A stretch of DNA of 64,000 nt. It comes from Ferroplasma sp. (GTDB lineage: Archaea; Thermoplasmatota; Thermoplasmata; Thermoplasmatales; Thermoplasmataceae). A program made the position numbers and the translations under genes. The notes under the pieces were generated by a model. It was not told where the DNA came from and ran no database searches. It was given only the letters and a program-made list of their open reading frames with translations. How positions within the stretch are numbered: the stretch's first letter is position 1; each line of letters opens with the position of its first letter. Below are positions 27,381-35,786 of this stretch, piece by piece. The stretch is from assembly GCF_031200575.1 (NCBI RefSeq), contig NZ_CP133597.1:930001-994000 (forward strand). Direction: 5' to 3'.

Positions 27381-28064
27381 ATGATCAGGCAGGCTAACAG
27401 GGATGACTGGGATTCTGTGAGTGATATTTCTGCAAGGTCCGGTTACGATGATTATATTAATGCGCACCATGGACCGGCGTATCTGGATAACGGGGATGTC
27501 TACGTGATCGTAGATCAAACCATCAGGGGATTCATTAAACTGGAGAAGCTGGATGACGGTTCCCTATGGTTCAGCGGCCTGCGTGTAAGTCCGGAATCTA
27601 GAAGGGCACATATGGGAACGAAGCTTCTGGATTTTGCCCTTAATTTTGCCTCAGCCAACGGGTTGCACCCCATGCGATGCCTGGTTGAAACAGGAAACTA
27701 TCCGTCCATAAGGCTTATGGATTCCTATGGCATGAGGCCCGTGGCCAAATTTTATTTCTTTCTTGGTGGAATAGATATTTCAGATTATGCCTTTAAATCT
27801 ACAGAATCAGGAAGTTTTATAAATAAGCAGTGGAAGTTTGTTCGCAACAATGAAAATGTATTCAGAAAAGGGGGTGCACAGATTGCACTTTACAAAGGGG
27901 CACTGGAATACTATACGGCATTGTCTGGAAAATCCTTCAGGTATACCGGTACCGGGACAACATGTGCACCGGCAGGCATAGCAAGGTATGTCAGCCTTCC
28001 TCCAGATCCAGAATTTCCGTCAGGGTACATATTTGAGAAGCAGTTACACATGAACAGGAAATAA
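27381..28064 (+). CDS. GNAT-family N-acetyltransferase
   Basis: 227 residues. The N-terminal 140 residues form a GNAT domain: 'MIRQANRDDWDSVSDIS', 'FSGLRVSPESRRAHMGTKLLDFALNFA' (acetyl-CoA loop R-R-A-H-M-G-T) and 'CLVETGNYPSIRLMDSYGMRPV'. The remainder (about 140-227) is a small C-terminal domain of unknown role. Substrate unknown. It lies 54 nt downstream of the DHA2 exporter on the same strand. Confidence 0.8.
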   Translation: MIRQANRDDWDSVSDISARSGYDDYINAHHGPAYLDNGDVYVIVDQTIRGFIKLEKLDDGSLWFSGLRVSPESRRAHMGTKLLDFALNFASANGLHPMRCLVETGNYPSIRLMDSYGMRPVAKFYFFLGGIDISDYAFKSTESGSFINKQWKFVRNNENVFRKGGAQIALYKGALEYYTALSGKSFRYTGTGTTCAPAGIARYVSLPPDPEFPSGYIFEKQLHMNRK

Positions 28065-28087
28065 AGTCTGTCTATAATTGCTGTGGG

Positions 28088-28771
28088 TTATTTCTTTCTA
28101 CCTGATATGATATAAACTGTGCCGAATGCTTTTTCCTCAAAAAAGTCCAGTAAAAAATACTTTTCAAAAATTGCTTTTATTTCTGAATTTGTCGGTATCC
28201 TTTTGTAAATATAATATATAAACCTGTAATCAGATGGCTTCTCACTGCCAAGTATTGCCATATAGGGTTGAATATACTTCAAATATATGCCTGAAATAAA
28301 GCGAAAAAAACGGTTATCAGATTTACCCATGGCTATAATTCCTATTGAGTTTGATGTTACCCTGGCGAATTCCCTCACAACATCTTCAATGTTGTCCGCG
28401 GCATGAAGTGCAAAAGTGCTCATTACTGAGTTAAACGATCCGTCCTTGAATGGCAAATTATCGAAGGATGCCAGTACCATATCCCCATTAACTATTGAAT
28501 TCCTGAGCATATTTTCAGAATAGTCGCTCATAACTGTGTATGCGCTTGAAAACTGCCGGATAGTAAATGTGAGCTCGCCTTTTCCACAGGCAGCGTCCAG
28601 TATTTTTTCAGGTTTATAATTTACAATAATATGTTTGGCAATGAATGTTCTCCATTTAATATCCTGAAAGAATGATATATACGCATTTGCCCTGTCATAG
28701 CCTTCCGGAATCTTATTGTATATAGAATTTAGCTCCCTGTCAGTAACACCAGTTCCGGCAAATTCTGCCAT
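28088..28771 (-). CDS. Class I SAM-dependent methyltransferase (UbiE-like)
   Basis: 227 residues. SAM motif I is 'ILDAACGKGELTFTI' (about 57-71), motif II acidic residue follows 'TVMSDYSENML', and 'MVLASFDNLPFKDGSFNSVMSTFALH' is the UbiE/COQ5-type post-I and motif II region. The C-terminus has a hydrophobic 'IYLKYIQPYMAIL' stretch. Small-molecule (for example quinone) or other methylation is plausible. It is divergent from a Trm112-like gene across 220 nt. Confidence 0.8.
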   Translation of the reverse strand: MAEFAGTGVTDRELNSIYNKIPEGYDRANAYISFFQDIKWRTFIAKHIIVNYKPEKILDAACGKGELTFTIRQFSSAYTVMSDYSENMLRNSIVNGDMVLASFDNLPFKDGSFNSVMSTFALHAADNIEDVVREFARVTSNSIGIIAMGKSDNRFFRFISGIYLKYIQPYMAILGSEKPSDYRFIYYIYKRIPTNSEIKAIFEKYFLLDFFEEKAFGTVYIISGRKK

Positions 28772-28990
28772 ACATACTTATAAATAATAGGGATATTAAT
28801 ATTTCTTATGCAGAACAGTACTCTTCAAAATCAATTTAATGGGAAACTAGCGCATTTATGTTGTTGAATTTCTCCAATAAAAATATCTCTTTAACAGGTT
28901 ACCTGATAGTCTCAGGCCTGATCACAGGTTAAACTGCAAACATATACATTGTGAAGAGCAAATATTTATATTCCTGCAGAATACTTACAG

Positions 28991-29299
28991 ATGAATAGTA
29001 GATTTTTTGAAGTTTTACAATGCCCGGAATGTGGCAAATCTACCTTTGAAATTTTAGTATTTACAGATAAATCAGGCCAGCGCTATGTTTGGAATGAAAA
29101 TGGAGATGGCAAAATGGGCACAGAGAATCCACTTGATAATAAAAATGGCATAATCCGGTGCAGCAGTTGCGGATCGTGGTATCCTGTAAAAGACGGCATA
29201 CCTGTTATGTTACGCCAGGAAATCAGGGATAGGGATAAGGATAAACAATTTTTAGAAACCTATAAAAGATACATACCAGAGGATTTGCAGGTGATTTAA
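28991..29299 (+). CDS. Trm112-like zinc-ribbon protein
   Basis: 102 residues. Two CxxC pairs (CPEC at about 11, CSSC at about 57) flank a helical insert, followed by 'WYPVKDGIPVMLRQE', the signature end of the Trm112/UPF0434 family. In archaea and eukaryotes Trm112 is the small activator of several methyltransferases acting on tRNA, rRNA and release factor. The start with a TATA-like 'ATATTTATATTCC' about 25 nt upstream suggests a leaderless message. Its neighbour across the intergenic region is a class I methyltransferase, a possible partner. Confidence 0.82.
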   Translation: MNSRFFEVLQCPECGKSTFEILVFTDKSGQRYVWNENGDGKMGTENPLDNKNGIIRCSSCGSWYPVKDGIPVMLRQEIRDRDKDKQFLETYKRYIPEDLQVI

Positions 29300-29331
29300 A
29301 AATATAATATAGCATATAATTGCAGACTAGG

Positions 29332-30630
29332 TCACTGATTTATGGGATCAGTGGCTCTATCCTGCTTACCGTAAAGAACAAGCCCGAGTATAAGAATGAT
29401 GCCTGCAACGTACATCTCCACTATCCAGAGCGTTTTTATATTGATTATATGGGCTGGGGCTGTAAGCAGCACTATTGCAGTCCCCCCAAATATTGCCCCG
29501 CCATTGTATATTACCCCTATGGCAGTGGAACGGAACCTCTTGCTGAACGATTCAGCCAGAAAAACGGGAAGCGCAGAGAATATGAGTGCTTCCAGAAACA
29601 GTTGAACCGAGAACACCAGCGTAAACATAAACAGATTTGTGGTATATCCGAAGATAACAAATAGTGCTGTAGGCACAGTGAATATTACGGAGAATATTAG
29701 CATGGGAATTCTCCTGTCGCTGAAACCCCTGGCCAGTATTCCACCGCTCCATACACCAAGCAGTGAGAAGAAGTTAATCACCAGCAAAGCATATAAAAGC
29801 CCTGATCCAAGATTGAGGAAATCATTACTGCCGATAACAGGGTAAAATGAACCTGTAGCGGTATTCATAAACAGTAGCCCTGAAGTAATCATCAACCCAA
29901 ATGCCACACTTCTTCCATTTTTAAACATTTTTCTGACCGGAGATTTTTCAACCTCATTGCTTTTCTTCATTTCATCAAATACCTTTGTTTCCCTTGAAAG
30001 GCGCCTGATAATTAGTGTGATGATCCCAGGGATTATGGACGTAAGCATAAGTATTCTCCATCCGTAGGATGCAAATGCTGCTGTTCCCATGGCACTCAAT
30101 AAGAGTATTTCTACAAATACGATGAGGAAGTATCCTGTTCCATAGCCTGACTGTACGAACGCTCCAGCCTGCTCTCTTTTATCAGGTCTTACGCTCTCCA
30201 TGGATAAGGCTGTACCTCCACCGTATTCGGCTCCTGCAAATATTCCATCAAGAAACAGAAGGGCATATAGCAGTATTGGTGATGCAATCCCTGCCTGTGA
30301 ATATGTTGGAAGGAGGCCGATAGCTGCAGATAGTACTGAAAACCCAACTATGGAAATGCTGAGCATATTCTTTCTTCCCCTTTTATCCCCAATAAAATTT
30401 CCCAGAATCGCGGACCCGAAAGATCGTGCTGCGGCCCCAAATGTTACAGGAAGCAGCGTAAGTACCAGTGCCAGATAGCCAAGATATTTTGGGAATATCA
30501 GAACGCTCATATAGGAGAATACAAGGAGATATGCAATCGATGTATATCCATCCAGTATCCAGCCACCCCATGCTGCCGTAACCTGCAGTATTTCATTTCC
30601 TGTAAATCCCATAAATTTACCATTAGACAT
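29332..30630 (-). CDS. MFS transporter, metabolite:proton symporter type
   Basis: 432 residues from ATG at 30630, chosen because AGGAGG lies 9 nt before it; a longer reading frame begins at 30660. Twelve helices. 'AAWGGWILDGYTSIAYL' in helix 1, 'GNFIGDKRGRKNMLSIS' between helices 2 and 3, and 'FLDGIFAGAEYGGG' in helix 4 match the sialate/lactate/metabolite symporter branch. Substrate unknown. The strong Shine-Dalgarno box is notable next to many leaderless genes, and suggests either internal position in a transcript or a leader. It lies 117 nt downstream of the NCS1 permease. Confidence 0.82.
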   Translation of the reverse strand: MSNGKFMGFTGNEILQVTAAWGGWILDGYTSIAYLLVFSYMSVLIFPKYLGYLALVLTLLPVTFGAAARSFGSAILGNFIGDKRGRKNMLSISIVGFSVLSAAIGLLPTYSQAGIASPILLYALLFLDGIFAGAEYGGGTALSMESVRPDKREQAGAFVQSGYGTGYFLIVFVEILLLSAMGTAAFASYGWRILMLTSIIPGIITLIIRRLSRETKVFDEMKKSNEVEKSPVRKMFKNGRSVAFGLMITSGLLFMNTATGSFYPVIGSNDFLNLGSGLLYALLVINFFSLLGVWSGGILARGFSDRRIPMLIFSVIFTVPTALFVIFGYTTNLFMFTLVFSVQLFLEALIFSALPVFLAESFSKRFRSTAIGVIYNGGAIFGGTAIVLLTAPAHIINIKTLWIVEMYVAGIILILGLVLYGKQDRATDPINQ

Positions 30631-30747
30631 AAGAGTTCCTCCTGATGAAATACACGGCATTAAACAGCCATGTTAAAAAACATTACTGAAGTACATTCAA
30701 GGATTTATATATACTATATATATTTATTTATAAAAACAAATTAAAAA

Positions 30748-32187
30748 TTAATCTGTTTCGAAATCGGCATAATTTATATTCTCACTGTATGATTCCCCTG
30801 TGTTTATATGCCTGGAAGTGTATCCATAGTATACCACTATGTAGATTAATAGCCCTATCAGGGATCCAAACAGGGCCTCCGGGAAATAATTGAATATGAA
30901 ATCATATGGGCCTATCCCGAATATGGCAATTACGGTTCCTATCAGTGCAGGGATGAGTGCATCCACCCTAAAATTCATAAAAATTGATTTCGGTATGCTG
31001 TAGTAATCACCCATCTTTGTGGTATGCCTTAAATGTACAAACCAGTCGAATATTAATATGAATGTAAATGGAAATATAATTGCCGCCAGGGTATCAATAA
31101 AGGTCTCTATGTGTGCCAGAATTCCCCCTATTGCCAGTATAATTCCGCCAGTCCCCAGAAGAATTGTTGCTATGGGCTGGGCCAGTTTCTCGTTTGCTTT
31201 CTTTCTAAATACTGGTTGCAGGGCTGCCAGAAGATCTGCCGTGGCAGGGTATAAATTCATGGCATTTGTATGAATTATGGCCAGGGACACCCCCAGAGCT
31301 GCAATGAATACAACTATGCCAAAAAGTCCGTGAAGCCCCGGGAAGGTTAGAACAGCTATATTCCAGCCCGTGTTAGGATCCACACTGTTTCCCACCAGGC
31401 CTATAAGCCCCATTAGTAATACTGGAATCATAATCCCCACAGGGCTGGAGATAAAATATCTGAACCGCTTTGATGCTGAATCCTTGTCTGAATATGGATA
31501 CCCGAATCTGGTCTGTGTCGAAATTTTATAGGACCATGCAAGTATGGAAAAACCCAGTAGAAAATTCAGGGCGCCTCCCCAGGTGAAAGCCCCTATGGGA
31601 TGCATCAGCAAGGAGAAATTAATTTTATATGATGTGAGAAGGAAATACGCCAGAATAATATAACTTACAATTAGAACTGGAGCACTATACCTGAAGAAGT
31701 ACTCCAGCCATTTTGCCCCAAACAGTACAAGGACAACCTGGACTATTCCCATTATCACATACCAGATTATTATATTTGAATGGGTTAAACCACTTATAAT
31801 TGCTGCTCCAACAGTATCGTTCAAACCGAAGAATCCAAGATTCAAAAATGTAAAAACAAGGGAATATGCCCCTGATGTCATGAACCCGTATGTTTTTCTT
31901 GAAACTACTAAGGATGGGACCGGGATCTGACGTCCCATCTCCGCCACAAGCCCGGCTGGTATAATACCTATAAGCAGGGCCAGCACTATGGCAATAGTTG
32001 CGAATGGAATGCCCATATTATACAGCTCCAATCCAACAATAGGGGTAAGGGCAGAGGCACTGGCCATTGCCCAGAATATAAGGATTTTCCTTGAGGACAT
32101 TGTCCTGGCACTATTTGGTATTGGGTTAACTCCAACAACTTCCAGCCTGTGTTCCACAACTTCATTGTCAAAACTCTTAACTACCAT
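30748..32187 (-). CDS. NCS1-family nucleobase:cation symporter
   Basis: 479 residues with about 12 helices. The N-terminal tail 'VVEHRLEVVGVNPIPNSARTMSS' is the distinctive NCS1 start before helix 1 (IFWAMASASALTPIVG), and 'GFMTSGAYSLVFTFLNLGFFGLND' matches helix 3. It imports purines, cytosine or related compounds. It lies downstream of nucleoside hydrolase, deoxyribosyltransferase and pantothenate kinase genes on the same strand, which supports nucleobase uptake. A short leader reading frame precedes it (32224-32292). Confidence 0.85.
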   Translation of the reverse strand: MVVKSFDNEVVEHRLEVVGVNPIPNSARTMSSRKILIFWAMASASALTPIVGLELYNMGIPFATIAIVLALLIGIIPAGLVAEMGRQIPVPSLVVSRKTYGFMTSGAYSLVFTFLNLGFFGLNDTVGAAIISGLTHSNIIIWYVIMGIVQVVLVLFGAKWLEYFFRYSAPVLIVSYIILAYFLLTSYKINFSLLMHPIGAFTWGGALNFLLGFSILAWSYKISTQTRFGYPYSDKDSASKRFRYFISSPVGIMIPVLLMGLIGLVGNSVDPNTGWNIAVLTFPGLHGLFGIVVFIAALGVSLAIIHTNAMNLYPATADLLAALQPVFRKKANEKLAQPIATILLGTGGIILAIGGILAHIETFIDTLAAIIFPFTFILIFDWFVHLRHTTKMGDYYSIPKSIFMNFRVDALIPALIGTVIAIFGIGPYDFIFNYFPEALFGSLIGLLIYIVVYYGYTSRHINTGESYSENINYADFETD

Positions 32188-32223
32188 AAAAGGGCAAAAT
32201 AAATGTATATTTAAATATACCTG

Positions 32224-32292
32224 TTAAAAGATCATTACCCTTTTGATATCCCGGGAGAACCCCTGAGTAACCATGCTGTGGCGACTTTCCAT
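32224..32292 (-). CDS. Possible 22-codon leader peptide upstream of the NCS1 permease
   Basis: ATG at 32292 is preceded at a normal distance by AAGGAGGG, one of the strongest Shine-Dalgarno boxes in the window. The frame (MESRHSMVTQGFSRDI then KRVMIF) stops 36 nt before the permease start. A TATA-like TTTATAAAT lies about 30 nt upstream of this ATG, so if transcription starts at the usual distance the box could be partly outside the message. It may be a regulatory upstream frame or chance. Confidence 0.35.
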   Translation of the reverse strand: MESRHSMVTQGFSRDIKRVMIF

Positions 32293-32331
32293 ACCTATCC
32301 CTCCTTAGTGAAATTTTATATTTATAAAAAT

Positions 32332-33288
32332 CTAGAGCTTCTTCATCATTATTTTCTCGATGCTGTGGTCCCTTCCCTTCTCAATAATCAATTCTGCCCT
32401 GTATCTCGTCTTAACGATATTCTCCTCATAATTTTTACCGTTAATGCTGTCCCATATATTTGATGCAGTTTCAAGGGCTTCTTCACGGGTAAACCTTGAA
32501 TATTTTTGAAAATAGGAATTTTTATCCCTGAATGCAGTATCCATGAGCATGAAGAACCGTTCTATGAACCATTGCTTGATATACTCAACATTTGAGTCGA
32601 TGAATATAGAAAAATCCAGAAAATCTGAAACATATATCTGGTTCGCTGTTTTAGAATGATCTATCTGCAGTATATTCAGCCCCTCCAGTATTAGTATATC
32701 CGGATTCACAATTTCCTGTTTTTCCTCCAGTATATCATATTTCAGATGTGAATACACAGGAATCTTTATACTGGATTTTCCAGATTTAATATCAACCAGA
32801 AAACCTATGAGTTTCTGCATATCATAACTTTCAGGGAATCCCTTTCTTTCCATGAGCCCCTCTTCCATGAGCCTTGCATTGCTTTTTAGAAAATTATCAG
32901 TGGAAACTATATAAATTCTGTATCCTGGATTGATTCTTTCCAGAAGGGTCTTAAGTAATCTAGACGTAGTACTCTTGCCAACTGCCACGCTTCCTGTAAC
33001 CCCTATGATGAAAGGCATCTTATCAGGATTAATGCCTATAAATCTGTTCCTTTCCATATACAGGTTTCTATTATTATTGATAGAAATATCAAGCAACCTT
33101 GTTATGGGAAAGTAAAAATCCCTTACCTCTGATTCTGTAATTTTATCATTCAGGGCAAGGACTTTTTTCACATCATCTGCGGAAAGTTTGATATCAAGAT
33201 TTCCACGCCTCTGTGCCCATTGATCGCGATTAAACGCAAGATAGAGGCTGGAACGTATCTTCCCCTGGGAAACCAGCGTTTCATCCAT
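32332..33288 (-). CDS. coaA: Pantothenate kinase, bacterial type I (CoaA)
   Basis: 318 residues, close to bacterial CoaA. It phosphorylates pantothenate, the first step of coenzyme A synthesis. P-loop 'GVTGSVAVGKSTTSR' is at about 95; 'IVSTDNFL', 'MERKGFPESYDMQKL' and 'PVYSHLKYDI' are typical CoaA active-site segments, and 'PDILILEGLNILQ' follows. Most archaea use pantoate kinase plus phosphopantothenate synthetase instead, while Picrophilus is known to carry this bacterial type. Transfer into the lineage is therefore likely. It is flanked by nucleoside-salvage genes. Confidence 0.93.
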   Translation of the reverse strand: MDETLVSQGKIRSSLYLAFNRDQWAQRRGNLDIKLSADDVKKVLALNDKITESEVRDFYFPITRLLDISINNNRNLYMERNRFIGINPDKMPFIIGVTGSVAVGKSTTSRLLKTLLERINPGYRIYIVSTDNFLKSNARLMEEGLMERKGFPESYDMQKLIGFLVDIKSGKSSIKIPVYSHLKYDILEEKQEIVNPDILILEGLNILQIDHSKTANQIYVSDFLDFSIFIDSNVEYIKQWFIERFFMLMDTAFRDKNSYFQKYSRFTREEALETASNIWDSINGKNYEENIVKTRYRAELIIEKGRDHSIEKIMMKKL

Positions 33289-33342
33289 ACTCTCAAATGG
33301 TTAAAGAGTATTTAAATCATCCAGCTAAGGAGCTATTGTTTT

Positions 33343-33801
33343 TCAAAAATTGCGCTTGATATCATTTTTTATTTTCCCAAGAAGCACGTCGAGGTCATTC
33401 CAGTTGCGTACTATGCCATGGGAAAGGGAATGATCCAGCATGAGGTTGTTCTGCCCTGTAGCAAAGGTTCTGGTATCAGTCTGAAAACCTATGCAAATTT
33501 TTCCGTATGCATAGGCCATGCCAAGTTCCACACATGCTCCTTCGTCAGGGACCCTTCCATCCATTACCATAAGCAGGGCAGAGGAATCCTTAAGGGCGCT
33601 GACATCCCGCTCAAAAACTCTTTTGCTGGTTTCCGGCCATAATTCAGGATCTTTAAGAAGCATTTCGTCCTCGCCTCCATCCCGCTGTGGGAGATATGTT
33701 GTAAATCCTCTATCTTCCAGAAATTTTGATACAGTTTCATTGAATCTGATCTCCATTTCATTGAAAAGGGGGGCAGAAATGTAAATATCATATCTTTTCA
33801 T
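33343..33801 (-). CDS. Nucleoside 2-deoxyribosyltransferase
   Basis: 152 residues, the normal length. 'DIYISAPLFNEME' begins the fold, 'YLPQRDGGEDE' forms the base-binding loop, 'DEGACVELGMAYAYGK' contains the catalytic Glu, and 'NNLMLDHSL' ends the active site. It exchanges the base of deoxynucleosides or hydrolyses deoxynucleoside phosphates. It sits between nucleoside hydrolase (37 nt upstream) and pantothenate kinase (54 nt downstream), so the three are probably one transcript. Confidence 0.9.
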   Translation of the reverse strand: MKRYDIYISAPLFNEMEIRFNETVSKFLEDRGFTTYLPQRDGGEDEMLLKDPELWPETSKRVFERDVSALKDSSALLMVMDGRVPDEGACVELGMAYAYGKICIGFQTDTRTFATGQNNLMLDHSLSHGIVRNWNDLDVLLGKIKNDIKRNF

Positions 33802-33838
33802 AGGAATAAATACCCAGCAATATTAAAGATTTTCCGGC

Positions 33839-34708
33839 TCACAGGTATAAAACTCCTATTATATCCCTGTGATATGTGGCATAGTCAATTTCTGTGGCAA
33901 TGCGATGCATTGATTTAACAGTTTCATCTATGGAAGTGACACCATTATGGTCAACCATTATCCTGCCACTTATGAATCTGAATGCCTCGGAATTTACGGC
34001 AGCGTAGGCCGCAATCGGATCATGGAGTTCATAGCTTCCATGCTTTTCCAGCATAAACTCTGTTGCCTTTACAGTAAAATCAGTCACACTATTGCCTACC
34101 CGGGCATTTAAGGAAGTTTTTATTGATAGGTTGGGGTTCATAGTCAGGTCAAGAGGTACAACGGTTATTTTAACGTCAAGGCCGAAAACAATTTTCGCCG
34201 CCTCCGGGTCATAGAATATATTGAATTCGGATTCTCCCATATTCCCCTTTCCCCAGGGGGTTACACCAAATGCGCCTCCCATGATGGTTATATCTATTAC
34301 ATTTTTCTGGATGTCCTGGTCAAGCCTGAAAAGAAGACCTAAGGATGTGAGTGGCGATGTGCATATAATCCTGTATTTTCCATGTTTGAGTGCCTCGTAC
34401 ATGTGGACAATTCCATTTTCCTTGTCCTGGAACGGGGCATCAGGAAATTTATAGCAGGCAAGTCCATTCTTGCCATGGAAGTCTTCATAATAGTGTGGTT
34501 TTATTAGGGGAGTGTAAGAACCGGGATACACAGGACAACCGAATTCAAGAATATTGGCTATGCCCACGGTATTTCTGTATGTATTTTCAAGTAATGAATT
34601 TCCAGACTGTGCTACAATAAATTCTGGTACTATTCCGTGCCTTTTAAGAAGTATCATTGCCATGGCATCATCAACACCTGTATCAACAATTAGAATTATC
34701 TTATCCAT
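33839..34708 (-). CDS. Ribonucleoside hydrolase (inosine-uridine preferring family)
   Basis: 289 residues. Calcium-binding Asp residues are in 'IVDTGVDDAMAMIL' (equivalent to the DxxxxDD of the family), 'CTSPLTSLG' and 'IMGGAFGVTPWGKGNMGESEFNIFYDPEAA' form the nucleoside site, and a C-terminal 'HDPIAAYAAV' carries the last catalytic Asp and the His. It splits nucleosides to base and ribose. It heads the salvage cluster, upstream of deoxyribosyltransferase and NCS1 permease. Confidence 0.9.
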   Translation of the reverse strand: MDKIILIVDTGVDDAMAMILLKRHGIVPEFIVAQSGNSLLENTYRNTVGIANILEFGCPVYPGSYTPLIKPHYYEDFHGKNGLACYKFPDAPFQDKENGIVHMYEALKHGKYRIICTSPLTSLGLLFRLDQDIQKNVIDITIMGGAFGVTPWGKGNMGESEFNIFYDPEAAKIVFGLDVKITVVPLDLTMNPNLSIKTSLNARVGNSVTDFTVKATEFMLEKHGSYELHDPIAAYAAVNSEAFRFISGRIMVDHNGVTSIDETVKSMHRIATEIDYATYHRDIIGVLYL

Positions 34709-35057
34709 AAGCTGTCATAAGCATTAGATAAAAATAGTTTATTGTCAAAAATAGGTGTTAATCATTAGTATCATATATCAACATATGCTTATTTCAGAGA
34801 AATTCATCAGCATGGGTGGATTAGTGTAGGTTTAGTATAATATTAATATCAACCTCTTATTTGTTAATTCCCGGCATAAACTGGTCTTCTAAAATACGGT
34901 ATGCATACTGCAAATACGTTGACATGTAAACATAAATCTTATTAATAGGGTTAATAATACTTTTTGGAATTTCATGGAATATACAAAAAATTAATTTTCA
35001 CTGGCGTATGATGCCTATGAAAATATTATATTCTTATATGGTTTTAAGTTAACGTAG
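34709..35057. other. 349-nt divergent intergenic region with a repeated motif
   Basis: No gene is visible. It separates the nucleoside hydrolase (minus) from the SDR operon (plus). The 11-mer TAGGTGTTAAT occurs exactly twice here, at 34752-34762 and 35055-35065. The second copy ends 4 nt before the SDR start codon. AT-rich promoter-like stretches occur near 35025-35037. The repeats could bind a shared regulator. Confidence 0.4.
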
Positions 35058-35069
35058 GTGTTAATATTA

Positions 35070-35786
35070 ATGAAAACAATAATTGTAACAGGTTCCAATC
35101 GGGGCATCGGGCATTCCATTGCTGAATACCTTGCAAGAAAGCATTATGGAATTATAATGGTTGATTATGACAACTCTATCACTGAAACCGGGGCCAAAAT
35201 GAATGAATTATACGGAAATATACAGGGCATACAGTGTGACGTTTCAAGTTACGAAAAGTGTGAGGAAGCATTTTCAAAAATCGGCAGGCATGAGATATAC
35301 GGCATAGTAAACAATGCCGGAATCAACAGGGATGTAATGTTCAAAAATATGACATATGAACAGTGGGATGCTGTTATAAAAACAGATCTTTACAGTATGT
35401 TCAATGTTACCAAACAATTCGTCAACTCTATGATTGAAAACAAGTCAGGAAGAATCGTAAATGTATCCTCAGCCAGCTGGAATGGTAATATCGGCCAGGC
35501 AAATTATTCATCCGCAAAGGCAGGGGTAATAGGATTCACCAAAACTCTTGCAAGGGAACTGGGGAAATATGGCATAACATCCAATGCTGTGGTTCCGGGG
35601 TTTATCAAAACACCCATGACCGATGCAATGCCTGACAAAATCAAGGAAAAATTTATAGAAAAAATACCCTTAAAACGCATAGGAACTCCAGAAGACGTTG
35701 CAAACGCTGTAGAATTCCTAATGAGAGAGGAAAGTAGCTATATTAATGGTATCCTGCTTGATGTTGGAGGGGGAATGATTCTGTGA
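35070..35786 (+). CDS. SDR 3-oxoacyl/3-hydroxyacyl-CoA reductase-like enzyme
   Basis: 238 residues. 'IIVTGSNRGIGHSIAEYLA' binds the nucleotide; 'VDYDNS' after strand 2, with acidic Asp, favours NAD(H). 'VNNAGINRD' and the catalytic 'VNVSSASWNGNIGQANYSSAKAG' (Ser, Tyr, Lys) are intact. Closest pattern is FabG/PhaB-type. ATG at 35070 is preferred over a GTG at 35058. The stop overlaps the next start in GTGA. It heads a four-gene operon with an acyl-CoA ligase, a thiolase-like protein and a DUF35 protein, so it probably acts on a 3-hydroxy or 3-oxo CoA ester. Confidence 0.87.
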   Translation: MKTIIVTGSNRGIGHSIAEYLARKHYGIIMVDYDNSITETGAKMNELYGNIQGIQCDVSSYEKCEEAFSKIGRHEIYGIVNNAGINRDVMFKNMTYEQWDAVIKTDLYSMFNVTKQFVNSMIENKSGRIVNVSSASWNGNIGQANYSSAKAGVIGFTKTLARELGKYGITSNAVVPGFIKTPMTDAMPDKIKEKFIEKIPLKRIGTPEDVANAVEFLMREESSYINGILLDVGGGMIL

